DNA of 15,993 nucleotides, taken from contig RCSS01000442.1 in assembly GCA_004000155.1 (NCBI GenBank), positions 1 to 15,993 on the forward strand. The letters run 5' to 3'. The notes under the pieces were generated by a model. It was not told the origin of the DNA, made no database searches, and saw only the letters and a program-made list of their open reading frames with translations. Positions 1 to 8,885 of the stretch are shown here, in pieces; positions within the stretch are counted from its first letter, which is position 1; each line of letters opens with the position of its first letter. This DNA comes from Tubulinosema ratisbonensis. Its lineage: Eukaryota > Microsporidia > Tubulinosematidae. The position numbers and the translations under genes are program-made.

Positions 1-80
1 TGGAAGTAGTCCAAGACATTTCACCCTATAAAAAGAACAACTGCCTCTTGGAAAACTTCCTAGAAGCTGGACTACTTCCA
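1..80. repeat. Perfect 13-bp inverted repeat with 54-bp spacer
   Basis: The first 13 bases (tggaagtagtcca) recur as their exact reverse complement at 68-80. Inside the spacer, 46-53 and 57-64 form a second imperfect hairpin (7 of 8 pairs, 3-base loop). The block is clearly less AT-rich than the DNA after it. It could be the terminal repeat of a short non-autonomous transposon, one end of a larger element, or a structured RNA. It does not fold as a tRNA: there is no recognisable T-loop or anticodon arm. The pairing is certain; the function is unknown. Confidence 0.7.
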
Positions 81-900
81 TCTGCACATTACATAAATAT
101 TTTAAACAGAGTTTGCATTATTTATGCGAAAATATTTAAAAATTCCTTTATTTAAAATTGTTAATTTTATCTTAAAAAATCTATCAATTTTATGATTAGA
201 AATATCTAATATTTTAAAATACAAAAATTGTCGTAATTAAAACCTGCAAGGTAAGGTAGACTTAGGCAGTCAATAAAGCGCAAGAGAAGAGCTTTTTAAA
301 ATGCAAATCCTTTATTTTCTATAAGCAAAAAATAAACATGTTTCTTTCTGTGCAAATAACTTATTTAATATTGTAAGGTACTTTAGAAGGAGTTTTTATC
401 CTAAGGCTCATAAAAATATATTAAATCTTTCTTAAATGTTATTAATTTATCATATGAACAATTCTTATTGTCATTGTAAGCAATGTTTATAAGTGTAATA
501 TCTTCTTCTGTTCTGAAAATGTTTATTTAAACAATAAAGTTCTAAAAACTTACAATGTATCTAAAGATAAGAATATTTTTTACTCACACAATTTTTCTTT
601 ACCAATAAAAAATAAAAAGAAGAAAAGAAATATTTTTTGTATCTTAAGATGTAAATCACTAAATTAAATTAAAAGAGATTTTAAAATGAATGAGTTTTAT
701 TTTTTTGTATTGTAAAAGTGTTTAAAGTGTAAAATTTTAATCTTAAATACATAACCTTACATTAAATATAAACATATTTTATATAATTTATAAATATAAA
801 CACTTACAAAATTCAAAATTNNNTTAAAATTTTTAATTTATTTACTTTAACCCTACAAAAATAAAATAATCTTAATCTTTAAAATAATATTCCTATTCCA
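81..900. other. Gene-free AT-rich flank
   Basis: No reading frame of credible length or family is visible on either strand. A three-base N run lies at 821-823. A slightly GC-richer patch at about 243-296 matches no RNA gene I recognise. On the minus strand, about 405-520, roughly 38 codons are open and read like protein, but they have no start and are closed by a stop; this could be a decayed fragment. The last bases (848-900) form the 3' flank of the kinase gene. Confidence 0.6.
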
Positions 901-3900
901 CTAAACAAATGGCATCCATCCAATATACATTTCACATAAATTATTTTCATCCGTTGCTTCTTTAATCAACTCATCAACACAATTTTGTACATCTTTAATC
1001 TCTAATTTATTTTTTAATACCTCTATTATTGTACTAGGATTCATTTTTTTCCACTCAAAAACAGGGTCATACACAAAGGAAAGTAAATTAGCTATGATTA
1101 AATTTTTCTTTTCTACTAAAATATTTAAAACATTCTCCATTGTTTCTCTGTAACATCCTTCTGTTTTAAGAATGCCAAATGCATTTAAAATATTTAATGT
1201 TAATCTGAAAGGAACTTTTTCTGGGACTAAAAATGTTTTTGCTTTGTCAAATAAACAATTTAAATCAACGTGGACTGTNAAATAATTTTTATCAAACATT
1301 ATATTTTCACAATGTCTGTCTCCTAAACCCATAAACCAACCAATCATATTCATTACTGCATAACTTTGTATAAACCTTTCCCTGGCATAAAACCATTCTT
1401 TAGGATTATTCTTTTCTTCTAACCATTTATAAAGCACTGGTGTTATTTTTAAACACTTAAATTCTCTTAAACCAATTTTCTTTTTATTTCTAAATTTGTT
1501 AATCACAGAATGTACTTCACCTTTACCTCCAAATTTATAAATAAGATCTTTTAAAGAAGTTAAACCATCAATCCATTCTATTATACCTGTCTTATGAGTA
1601 AAAGGTATTACTTTGTATAATTTAATTTTGACACTCTCTTCATTTTTCTCGAATGATTGATTTAATAAATTACATAAATCAATAAACCTTCCATCCATCC
1701 TTAAATCGTCATTAGGTTTACATAAAAAGAAATATTTTTTACCATCTGAGCCAATTATTTCAATTCTTTTGGGTGCTTGTAAACTGCAATAAACTGTGAT
1801 TTCTTCTTCAATTTGTTCAATAAAATAATTCATTTGTAAATTAGGAAGAGTGACTGAGTCAAATTTTATTTCTTTTTTNATTATGTCAGAATATTTTAAT
1901 TTACTTGTTTTTAATTTAGAAGAAGCTATTTTTATAAAAATTTGTGATACATTTGTGTATGAAGAAAGTAAAACTCTGCTATCAAATTTAATTTTTTTGA
2001 TCGCTTCTTCCATTCTTAATTTTATTTCATTGGATGATGAATTTATAAAATTAAATGAATCCCAAAATGTTTTATGAGGTATTTCATTGTAAAATCTGAT
2101 TAGTAATTTTATGATTAATTCAAAAGAATCACTGGCTATTTTAGGAATTATTTGTGTAAAGTAAGGAAGTAAATCATTTAAATCTGTTTTGTTAATAAAA
2201 TCAGTCATTTCATTCTCAACCAATGTATTTTTAAAATTATTTGTAAAAAATAAATGAAAAATTAAAGGAATACTTTCTTGGTAATATTTTTTACCAAATT
2301 TAACACTCTTTATAAAAGAAATAATTGATTTACCAATCTCTTTTTCTTCATAAAACTTTCCTTGTAAAAAATATAATTTTTCTGAATTATTTATATTTTT
2401 AATTGCATTCTCATATTCTAAACTACTCTGCATAATTTCACAATATAAAATTGTGGCTTTTATTCTTAGAAAATCATTTTCTAGTTTTTTTTCTGAGAAT
2501 AATTTTAATAATTTTTTTAAACATAATTTTGCTTCCACTTTTTTGTTAATTTTGAGAAGTAATTTACTTTTAGCATATAAAATACCATACTCTCCTTTTA
2601 CAAGTAAATCAGTAATTTCTTCTAGCACTGTTTCTATTTCATTATTGTTCATTAATTTGTTAATTTTTCTTTTCTTTATTTCTAAACTAAATTTATGCAA
2701 ATTCTCTTTAAAATTCTTTTTTTCTAAAACTAAGCATAAATTTTCATAAATTTTAAAATCACAATCTGTTAATTCTATTGGCTTATTTTCAAAAAACAAT
2801 TTTATGTCATTAAAAAATTTAAATTTTTCTAATTTAGAATCTAAAGTTAAATTTTCTGAGTAAAAAATTGTTTTTTTGAATTTTTCTAAAAATGAATCAT
2901 CCCATTTTTCTAAAAAAATTTCTTCTACTACTTTTTCTATTAAATCAATTTCTAAATCTGTTTCCTTATTCATTTTTAAAATTCTTTCTAAATTAGAATT
3001 ATCTTCATTTTTTGGTAAACATTTTTTTGCTAAAATATAATTTTTCTCCATGCAAAAATTATAAAATAAGTGTGTTAAGTCAAATAAGTCTAATGATGAT
3101 TGTATTCCTTTAATGTAATTGAATTTATTAATCATAAAACTGCTGTACATTAAAAAATCTTTGTATTTTAAAAAATATTCTAAATTAAAATTATTTTTTC
3201 TAATTAATTCTTCTATCAAATAAATCACAAAATAATCATCTTGCACCATTAAAGACATTTCTAAAACATTTTCACATTCAAAAATACTTTTCTCACAAAA
3301 GAAAAATAAATTTAAAAAGAATTTGACAATTCTTTTATCAATAAAACTATTTTTTTCATTTATTAATTGTAAAAATATTTTATTAATTTTTCTAAGAAAA
3401 TCTTTTTCTTTTTTGTAAATTAAAAATTTTACAATTAAAAATAAATAAATTTCTTTTGCTTTATCATCTAAAAGAATAGCAAACTTTGTTAGTTCGTAGA
3501 ATTCATTGTGTAAAATAAATAAATCATTCAAAGCATAAACTAAAAAAGAGTGCATAAATTTACTATACGTAATATTTTTTGTGTAAACAAAATTTGTTTG
3601 TTCTAAGTTTATGTGTAAAAAATATTTTGTTTTTAAGAATCCTTTAACTGAATTATAAAATTTTGATAATGTCAAATTATCAATGTATTTTATTGTCTCT
3701 TGAATTGAGAAATAATAAATGTACTGTTTATCATAATTCATATTATCAATTAAAACAGAAATTAAAAATAAGCTTAGATCATTAAATGAATTTATATCTC
3801 CTTCAAAATAATAATCTTTTTTTACTTCTTGTAAAATACAAAATTTATTTGTGTTTTTAAAATTACTTAAAAATTCACTAATTTTTTTAGAATATATTTT

Positions 3901-5910
3901 TCTTTTAAATATTTCTGTAATTAATTTTTCATTTTCTAAATTATTTTGATTTAAATCAATTATTTTTTCAAATAAGAATACTTTTCCTTTTTCACTGTTA
4001 ATATTTTTACTGAATAAAATATCTGTAATATTAAAAATATTTTGTAAAATGTTAATAGGCAAATAAGGAAGAATGATATTTTTAAATTTTCTTAAATTTT
4101 GATATAAATTTATGAAATTTTCTTCATTTTTAAAAATAAAATCATTTTCAATAAAAGGGTTAGAAAAAATAAAACATTCTAAGTAAAATTCTAATACCTC
4201 AGTTACTTCACTAAAATCAAATAAATCTTTCACACAACATTTTTCTTCTAAAATTAAAATAATAAACTTAAATATTTCTAAAATATTAGGGTGTATTTTA
4301 CAATCAAAATAAATGGTTCTTAAATTAAATAAAATTGGTGTAATATTTTTACAAAGAAATATTTCAAAAGGTTCTTCTAAAAATTGTGATAATAGAACAC
4401 ACTTACTATAATCAAGTAATAAAATATAAGAAATAATTTGGTATTCATTACTGCAGGTAACTTCTTTTTTATCATAACCAAGTAAATCATCTACATTATT
4501 AAGAATATTTCTAATAAATAAATAAAAAATATTTGCTGTCATTTCTTCTTGTGAATATTTCACCGAGTGTAAAGAAACAGGAAAAATAAAAAACATGTTA
4601 TTTTTTATGAAATCAAAAACATTAAAATTAAGCATACAAGCTAAATCATTTAAAATTAATTCATTGGTGTTAAGTGAAGTATTATTGTTCAAATAAACAT
4701 GTTCTATCATTTTACCTTTTAAATTAAGAAATTCTTTTTCTTCTAAAAAGAAATAATTCTTGATTTTAAGTTTCATAAAAGAATTTGATGAACTAAAATG
4801 TTTGTAAAGAATAACAAAAATGGTGTAAGCAATTTTCTCATTCCTTTGTATGTTCCTAACAAACTTAAAAATAGACTTGAATGATTTAATATCCTTGTAA
4901 AATTTCTTAAAACCTTCTAAAATTATTGCTTCTGTTTCTTGATTTATTTGGAAATAATTTAATAATTCATAAAAATAATCTTCATTTTTGTAAAGTGCAT
5001 AAAATAAAATCAATCTGAAATTTTTAACTGTCAAAAATCTTTTGTCATGTTTTAACAAATTTTTTAAATGTTTATTTGTAAAATTTAACTCAGTGTTTAG
5101 AAAATTGTTAATGTAATTTTCAAAATACTCTTTTTTTACATTAAAAAATTCTGTAAAATATTCTACATTTTTACCACAAATGCTGCAGAAATTATTTACC
5201 TTGTTTTTATAACATAAAAATAAACCAACATAATCTGATAAATTAGGATTGTGAATCAGTAAAGGATTGTAAAATTCAATATAATTTAAATGTAATTCAG
5301 CTTGTAAAAGAGGCTTTAAGTTTAATTTTGTTTCATCCTCACCTAAAAAAGTATAAATCAAATAAAGCATTAAATTTTTTTCTTTGTAATCCGATGCATA
5401 AACCACTTCTTTAAGATTTAAAAAGGTTTCTTTATGCACTTTATTTGTTTGATAAAATTTTATCAAATCAAAAAAATAACCAAAAAAAATCTCTTTTTCC
5501 AGCATAGATTGAAAATTCGGTAAAATATTTTCGAATTTATAAAAATAATGATTGGTTGAATAAATATAAAAATTTAAAAAGGAAGGAAAAGTATCAATTG
5601 ATTTTATAGGTATTTCCTTATAAAATTCCACAGCAAAAAGATATTCCTCTTCACGAATTGGTTTACGTTTTAAAAGTAAATGAAAATCTGATTGAATACA
5701 TTTGCTATAAAACAATAAATTATTTCTAATTTTTTGTAATAAAAAAGAATACAAATGATTTGTGTCTATTTCTTTGTCAATTATAGAATAAATGATTGTG
5801 TTTATTACTTTCTTTGAAGTCACTTTGTTCAAACATTCCAAATAAGTTTTGTAACAAGGGATTGATTCAATTTGTTTTATGCAAAGATTTTTTCTGTAAT
5901 TTTTATCCAT
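901..5910 (-). CDS. MEC1: ATR/Mec1-like PI3K-related checkpoint kinase
   Basis: A serine/threonine kinase of the PIKK family, expected to signal stalled forks and single-stranded DNA in the nucleus with an ATRIP/Ddc2 partner. The C-terminal ~295 residues are diagnostic: the ATP-binding lysine is probably K1398 (FLCKPNDDLRMD); the catalytic loop GLGDRHCEN gives D1531, R1532, H1533 and N1536; the metal-binding motif is HVDLN (D1549), followed by NCLF and VPEKVPFRLT, which are typical of ATR rather than ATM or TOR. The FATC tail, EATDENN then MYIGWMPFV, ends exactly at the stop codon and is ATR/Mec1-like. The first ~1350 residues are helical, Asn/Phe/Leu/Lys-rich and not alignable by eye, as expected of HEAT and FAT repeats. 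At 1669 residues it is much shorter than yeast Mec1 or human ATR (over 2300). Two N calls leave ATN (codon 1344) and TTN (codon 1544), neither a stop. The start is the first Met; the divergent phosphatase gene begins 72 bp away. Confidence 0.92.
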   Translation of the reverse strand: MDKNYRKNLCIKQIESIPCYKTYLECLNKVTSKKVINTIIYSIIDKEIDTNHLYSFLLQKIRNNLLFYSKCIQSDFHLLLKRKPIREEEYLFAVEFYKEIPIKSIDTFPSFLNFYIYSTNHYFYKFENILPNFQSMLEKEIFFGYFFDLIKFYQTNKVHKETFLNLKEVVYASDYKEKNLMLYLIYTFLGEDETKLNLKPLLQAELHLNYIEFYNPLLIHNPNLSDYVGLFLCYKNKVNNFCSICGKNVEYFTEFFNVKKEYFENYINNFLNTELNFTNKHLKNLLKHDKRFLTVKNFRLILFYALYKNEDYFYELLNYFQINQETEAIILEGFKKFYKDIKSFKSIFKFVRNIQRNEKIAYTIFVILYKHFSSSNSFMKLKIKNYFFLEEKEFLNLKGKMIEHVYLNNNTSLNTNELILNDLACMLNFNVFDFIKNNMFFIFPVSLHSVKYSQEEMTANIFYLFIRNILNNVDDLLGYDKKEVTCSNEYQIISYILLLDYSKCVLLSQFLEEPFEIFLCKNITPILFNLRTIYFDCKIHPNILEIFKFIILILEEKCCVKDLFDFSEVTEVLEFYLECFIFSNPFIENDFIFKNEENFINLYQNLRKFKNIILPYLPINILQNIFNITDILFSKNINSEKGKVFLFEKIIDLNQNNLENEKLITEIFKRKIYSKKISEFLSNFKNTNKFCILQEVKKDYYFEGDINSFNDLSLFLISVLIDNMNYDKQYIYYFSIQETIKYIDNLTLSKFYNSVKGFLKTKYFLHINLEQTNFVYTKNITYSKFMHSFLVYALNDLFILHNEFYELTKFAILLDDKAKEIYLFLIVKFLIYKKEKDFLRKINKIFLQLINEKNSFIDKRIVKFFLNLFFFCEKSIFECENVLEMSLMVQDDYFVIYLIEELIRKNNFNLEYFLKYKDFLMYSSFMINKFNYIKGIQSSLDLFDLTHLFYNFCMEKNYILAKKCLPKNEDNSNLERILKMNKETDLEIDLIEKVVEEIFLEKWDDSFLEKFKKTIFYSENLTLDSKLEKFKFFNDIKLFFENKPIELTDCDFKIYENLCLVLEKKNFKENLHKFSLEIKKRKINKLMNNNEIETVLEEITDLLVKGEYGILYAKSKLLLKINKKVEAKLCLKKLLKLFSEKKLENDFLRIKATILYCEIMQSSLEYENAIKNINNSEKLYFLQGKFYEEKEIGKSIISFIKSVKFGKKYYQESIPLIFHLFFTNNFKNTLVENEMTDFINKTDLNDLLPYFTQIIPKIASDSFELIIKLLIRFYNEIPHKTFWDSFNFINSSSNEIKLRMEEAIKKIKFDSRVLLSSYTNVSQIFIKIASSKLKTSKLKYSDIXKKEIKFDSVTLPNLQMNYFIEQIEEEITVYCSLQAPKRIEIIGSDGKKYFFLCKPNDDLRMDGRFIDLCNLLNQSFEKNEESVKIKLYKVIPFTHKTGIIEWIDGLTSLKDLIYKFGGKGEVHSVINKFRNKKKIGLREFKCLKITPVLYKWLEEKNNPKEWFYARERFIQSYAVMNMIGWFMGLGDRHCENIMFDKNYXTVHVDLNCLFDKAKTFLVPEKVPFRLTLNILNAFGILKTEGCYRETMENVLNILVEKKNLIIANLLSFVYDPVFEWKKMNPSTIIEVLKNKLEIKDVQNCVDELIKEATDENNLCEMYIGWMPFV

Positions 5911-5982
5911 GCAAAAAAAAGAAAAAATTGTTTAAATAAAAAATTAAAAAAATTTTTATTAATTTTGAAAGAAGAAAATAAA
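5911..5982. promoter_or_regulatory. Divergent promoter, kinase / phosphatase
   Basis: These 72 bp separate two divergent start codons and must hold both promoters, unless these extend into the genes. The sequence is nearly pure A/T with A- and T-runs. No specific factor site can be named. Confidence 0.45.
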
Positions 5983-6708
5983 ATGGAAAGATTTTTGAAA
6001 AAATATAGAAAAGAAATTTTGAATTTGTTTAAAAATAAAAAATATTATGAATTGATTGTTTTATGCACTGAGTTAATGCATAAATTTATGATACCTAGGT
6101 GTATTAAAGATAGAACAAACATTACACCATATGATAGAAGTATTATGACTAAATTTAATTTACAAGAATACGTAAATGCTTCTTTGTTAGAAAAATACAA
6201 ATTTATTGCTGCTCAATTACCCAAACCAGAATTTAAAGAAGATTTTTTTAGATTAATTTTAAATTCTGAATGTAAATTAATTATTTCATTGGTTGATTGT
6301 AAAGATGAAGATTATTTTGAAGAAAATGAACTTGTAGAAAGAAAAGTTATTTTTTACCATAAAGAAGAGTCTTTTTATGATGAATTATACAAATTTAAAG
6401 GTAAATTTTTGATAAGAAGGTTAAGATATCTGAATTGGAATGATTTTAGTATTCCATGTGGCTTTGAATTCTCTAATTTTGTTAATTATTATTCTAAAAT
6501 AAAAAATGACTCATTTGTTATTGTACATTGTTTAGCAGGGGTAGGAAGAACAGGCACATTTATTATGTATGACATTTTAAGTAAATATGAAAAAGTGACA
6601 GATGAAAATTTTATAGATCTGTTTTTAGAATTAAGGTCTTTTAGAAACTGTTTGGTTTACAACGATTTACAATTTAAATTCTTAGTTTTACATTTTATGC
6701 AGAAATAA
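5983..6708 (+). CDS. Classical-type protein tyrosine phosphatase, divergent
   Basis: A cysteine-dependent phosphatase of 241 residues, probably cytosolic or nuclear (no signal peptide or membrane segment). The P-loop is HCLAGVGRTGTF, with nucleophile C183 and R189. Upstream it has KDRTNITPYDRS (residues 42-53), EYVNAS (62-67) and IAAQLPKP (75-82), the family's substrate-loop and core motifs in the right order. The general-acid loop reads WNDFSIP (D154) instead of WPDFGVP. In the Q-loop the second Gln is kept (Q230) but the first is Tyr (Y226). The KNRY Tyr that sets pocket depth is missing. The frame is open from an upstream ATG at 5872, but that start would overlap the kinase gene in antisense and adds a basic stretch without homology, so the Met at 5983 is preferred. 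The size equals a bare catalytic domain. The substrate is unknown. Confidence 0.88.
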   Translation: MERFLKKYRKEILNLFKNKKYYELIVLCTELMHKFMIPRCIKDRTNITPYDRSIMTKFNLQEYVNASLLEKYKFIAAQLPKPEFKEDFFRLILNSECKLIISLVDCKDEDYFEENELVERKVIFYHKEESFYDELYKFKGKFLIRRLRYLNWNDFSIPCGFEFSNFVNYYSKIKNDSFVIVHCLAGVGRTGTFIMYDILSKYEKVTDENFIDLFLELRSFRNCLVYNDLQFKFLVLHFMQK

Positions 6709-6731
6709 AAAATTATAAATATTTTATTTAT

Positions 6732-7211
6732 TTAAAATTTTAAACCAATCAGAAATATTTTATCTTTTCCAAGCACATAAAATTTTTGACTTTTTCCTTT
6801 TTTACATTCAAAATTTATTTCGTTTGTGCTAACAAATTTGTTTAAATTGCATAAAGTAACGTCAACTGAATTTATTTCAGCAATAAGAGAAGTTCTTTCT
6901 TTTAAATTGGATGTAGCTAAAATGAAATGAATATCATAACTAAACTGAAGGATATTTTCACCAGGTTTAAGTTCTATTTGTTCAGATTTACAAGGTTTGT
7001 AATCCTCTAAAACTATTTTTATATCTGAGTCAGGTATTAGTTCAGTATTTTCATTTAAAGGTAAATTTACGTTCATAAAATTTTTCAAACCGTATAAACT
7101 GAAATTTTCTTTTACATATAAATTTGTTTTTTTCCTTGCAAAAATACTTTTAATCTTCGAATTATTTTTAATTTTGTAAACTTCCCCTCTTTTAATAAAA
7201 ACTTCTTTCAT
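6732..7211 (-). CDS. Hypothetical protein, 159 residues
   Basis: I do not recognise this protein. It is soluble-looking, with no signal peptide, membrane helix, zinc motif or low-complexity tail. Short alternating hydrophobic/polar stretches (VFIKRGEVYKI, DIKIVLEDY, INFECKKG, KFYVLGKDKIFLIGLKF) suggest a mostly beta-strand fold. Cysteines are few (C80, C124, C138 or thereabouts) and unpaired. Its codon and amino-acid bias (Lys, Asn, Phe, Ile) match the neighbours, and the frame fits tightly between them: its stop lies 23 bp from the phosphatase stop (convergent), and its start lies 112 bp from the CCR4 start (divergent). That placement supports a real gene, but gives no function. It is likely lineage-specific or too diverged to read by eye. 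Confidence 0.75.
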   Translation of the reverse strand: MKEVFIKRGEVYKIKNNSKIKSIFARKKTNLYVKENFSLYGLKNFMNVNLPLNENTELIPDSDIKIVLEDYKPCKSEQIELKPGENILQFSYDIHFILATSNLKERTSLIAEINSVDVTLCNLNKFVSTNEINFECKKGKSQKFYVLGKDKIFLIGLKF

Positions 7212-7323
7212 AATTTAATATTTTTAAAAAATATAATTTAATTAAAAAATGTTATTTTATTTTACTAACCCTCTTTTATTTTTAAATTTCTATTTTACAT
7301 AAAATAAAAAACAAAAAAGAGCC
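7212..7323. promoter_or_regulatory. Divergent promoter, unknown gene / CCR4
   Basis: This 112 bp AT-rich spacer separates two divergent starts. A lone GC-rich motif, taaccct, lies at 7266-7272, about 55 bp from each start. Microsporidian genes often carry CCC- or GGG-like signals near the start codon, but this one is farther away than usual, so its role is uncertain. Confidence 0.4.
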
Positions 7324-8784
7324 ATGTCAACACCAGTACGAAAAAGATCCAACCAGAAAAAGTCAACTTACAAGACAAATATGCCAGAAATGCCACCCAA
7401 TATATGGGAAGGATTAGATTTATCAAACCAAGGACTAAGAAATCTCACACCAGAAATATTTGAGCATGTTTTTTTGAGAGAGTTGAGGATAGAAGGAAAT
7501 TTTATAAAAGAGATACCAAGTGAAATCAGAGAGCTAGAATTTTTAGAGATGCTTAATGCAAGCAATAATAAACTTTGGAAGGTGCCAGTAGAATTGTGTA
7601 AATGTAAAAATTTGAAATATTTAGATCTTAGCAATAACCTTTTATCAGCCATTCCTTTAGAATTAGGAAACCTTTACCAAATAGAACATTTAGATTTGGA
7701 TGGTAATCCTTTAATAGAGCCGTTTTCTTCTATTTATAGGCAGAGAGGAGGGTTAGGATTACTTACTTTTTGCAGAGACAATAATTTAGTTTACCCAGAA
7801 CCATTAGAAAGACAGTGGATGTTAGTTAATTTGAATTGGGAAGAAAGAGAACTTATTAAAGTGGCAAGTTACAATATTTTAGCAGGAAGGTGCTGTATTT
7901 CTAAAAATTACCCATTTTTACCACTAACCACTTTAAAACCAGAATGGAGATACGAATCAATTATTAATGAAATAGTTTCTTACAACGTAGACATTCTTTG
8001 CTTGCAAGAAGTAGAAAATTTATTTTACAAATCTTTTTTATCAATTACGTTGGAAGAAAAGTGTTTTTATGATTCAGCTTACCTTCCTAAAACAAGAATT
8101 AAAGGGGTTTCTTCTTCTGAAAAAGAAATTGTGGATGGGTGTTCTATTTTTTGGAAGAAAAACCTTTTTAAATTGATAGAACAAAAAAATTTAGAATTCA
8201 TTAAATTACTCCCAGAAAACCCTGAATTTAGCAAACATGAAGAAATTTTAATAAGAAATGCAGACAAAGACAACGTAGCTTTGATAGTTTTACTACAAAA
8301 AATAAACCATGATCAAATAATTGTGGTAAATGCTTATTTACATTGGAACCATGAATTTAGTGACATAAAATTATACCAAGCAGTTATTTTAATGAATGAA
8401 GTATACAAATTTAGAAAGAAATATCCAAAGGCAGGAGTGTTAGTTTGCGGAGATCTTAATTCCTTAAAGGAATCAGAGGTAATTGATTTTATAAAGAGTG
8501 GTAAATGTATGTACAATTATAAAGAAAAATCATTTGATTTTAGTCACGCATTGAAAATGATAAATACTCATGAGAGTGTTGATATTTCTTTTACACATTT
8601 CCATGTTCATTTTAGAGGATTGNTAGATTATATATTTTGTACTGATAATATTGGGGTAGAAAAGATTCTTTTACCACCTAATATTGATTATTTTGATAGT
8701 GTGATAGCACTACCAACTGTACATTTTCCCTCTGACCATCTTTTTATTGGTGCAGAGGTGTATTTAAAAAAAAATAAAGAATGA
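7324..8784 (+). CDS. CCR4: CCR4 deadenylase (LRR + EEP nuclease)
   Basis: The catalytic poly(A)-shortening subunit of the CCR4-NOT complex, acting on mRNA 3' ends mainly in the cytoplasm. A short basic N-terminus is followed by about four leucine-rich repeats (residues ~28-135, e.g. LKYLDLSNN, IEHLDLDGNPL), the surface that in yeast binds Caf1/Pop2. The exonuclease-endonuclease-phosphatase domain runs from ~178: ASYNIL (N184), LCLQEVE (E229), NAYLHW (H340), CGDLNS (D377, N379), DYIF (D435) and a final FPSDHLF (D471, H472). All core magnesium-binding and catalytic positions are present, so it should be active. At 486 residues it lacks the long Gln/Asn-rich N-terminal region of yeast Ccr4. The N at 8623 gives NTA (Leu, Ile or Val) just before DYIF, where homologues carry a hydrophobic residue. 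The stop is followed 18 bp later by a strong hairpin. Confidence 0.95.
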   Translation: MSTPVRKRSNQKKSTYKTNMPEMPPNIWEGLDLSNQGLRNLTPEIFEHVFLRELRIEGNFIKEIPSEIRELEFLEMLNASNNKLWKVPVELCKCKNLKYLDLSNNLLSAIPLELGNLYQIEHLDLDGNPLIEPFSSIYRQRGGLGLLTFCRDNNLVYPEPLERQWMLVNLNWEERELIKVASYNILAGRCCISKNYPFLPLTTLKPEWRYESIINEIVSYNVDILCLQEVENLFYKSFLSITLEEKCFYDSAYLPKTRIKGVSSSEKEIVDGCSIFWKKNLFKLIEQKNLEFIKLLPENPEFSKHEEILIRNADKDNVALIVLLQKINHDQIIVVNAYLHWNHEFSDIKLYQAVILMNEVYKFRKKYPKAGVLVCGDLNSLKESEVIDFIKSGKCMYNYKEKSFDFSHALKMINTHESVDISFTHFHVHFRGLXDYIFCTDNIGVEKILLPPNIDYFDSVIALPTVHFPSDHLFIGAEVYLKKNKE

Positions 8785-8802
8785 TTTTTACAAAATAAGT
8801 TA

Positions 8803-8885
8803 AAAAATATAAAATTTTGTATAAATTTTTTAAAAATGTAAAAAATTTTCTTTTGTAAAAAATTTATACAAAATTTTATATTTTT
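8803..8885. repeat. 30-bp perfect AT hairpin after CCR4
   Basis: Positions 8803-8832 and 8856-8885 are exact reverse complements (30 of 30 pairs), separated by a 23-base loop. The stem is almost only A/T, with a tacaaaat/attttgta core. It starts 18 bp after the CCR4 stop codon, so it is likely transcribed in the mRNA 3' end. It could mark a 3'-end signal, a miniature inverted-repeat element, or a replication-slippage product. The pairing is seen directly; its role is not. Confidence 0.8.

Noticed and set aside
405..520. Minus-strand stretch reading like FRTEEDITLINIAYND, Myb/SANT-like at first sight
   Set aside because: Only about 38 codons, no start, no second conserved Trp, closed by a stop; too little to call a domain.
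1850..2749. Plus-strand open frames inside the kinase gene (1850-2077, 2453-2749)
   Set aside because: They are antisense shadows of a gene with strong homology; their composition mirrors the complement and no family is visible.
5872..5982. N-terminal extension of the phosphatase from the ATG at 5872
   Set aside because: It overlaps the kinase gene in antisense, has no homology and would remove the promoter; the Met at 5983 begins the conserved-size domain.
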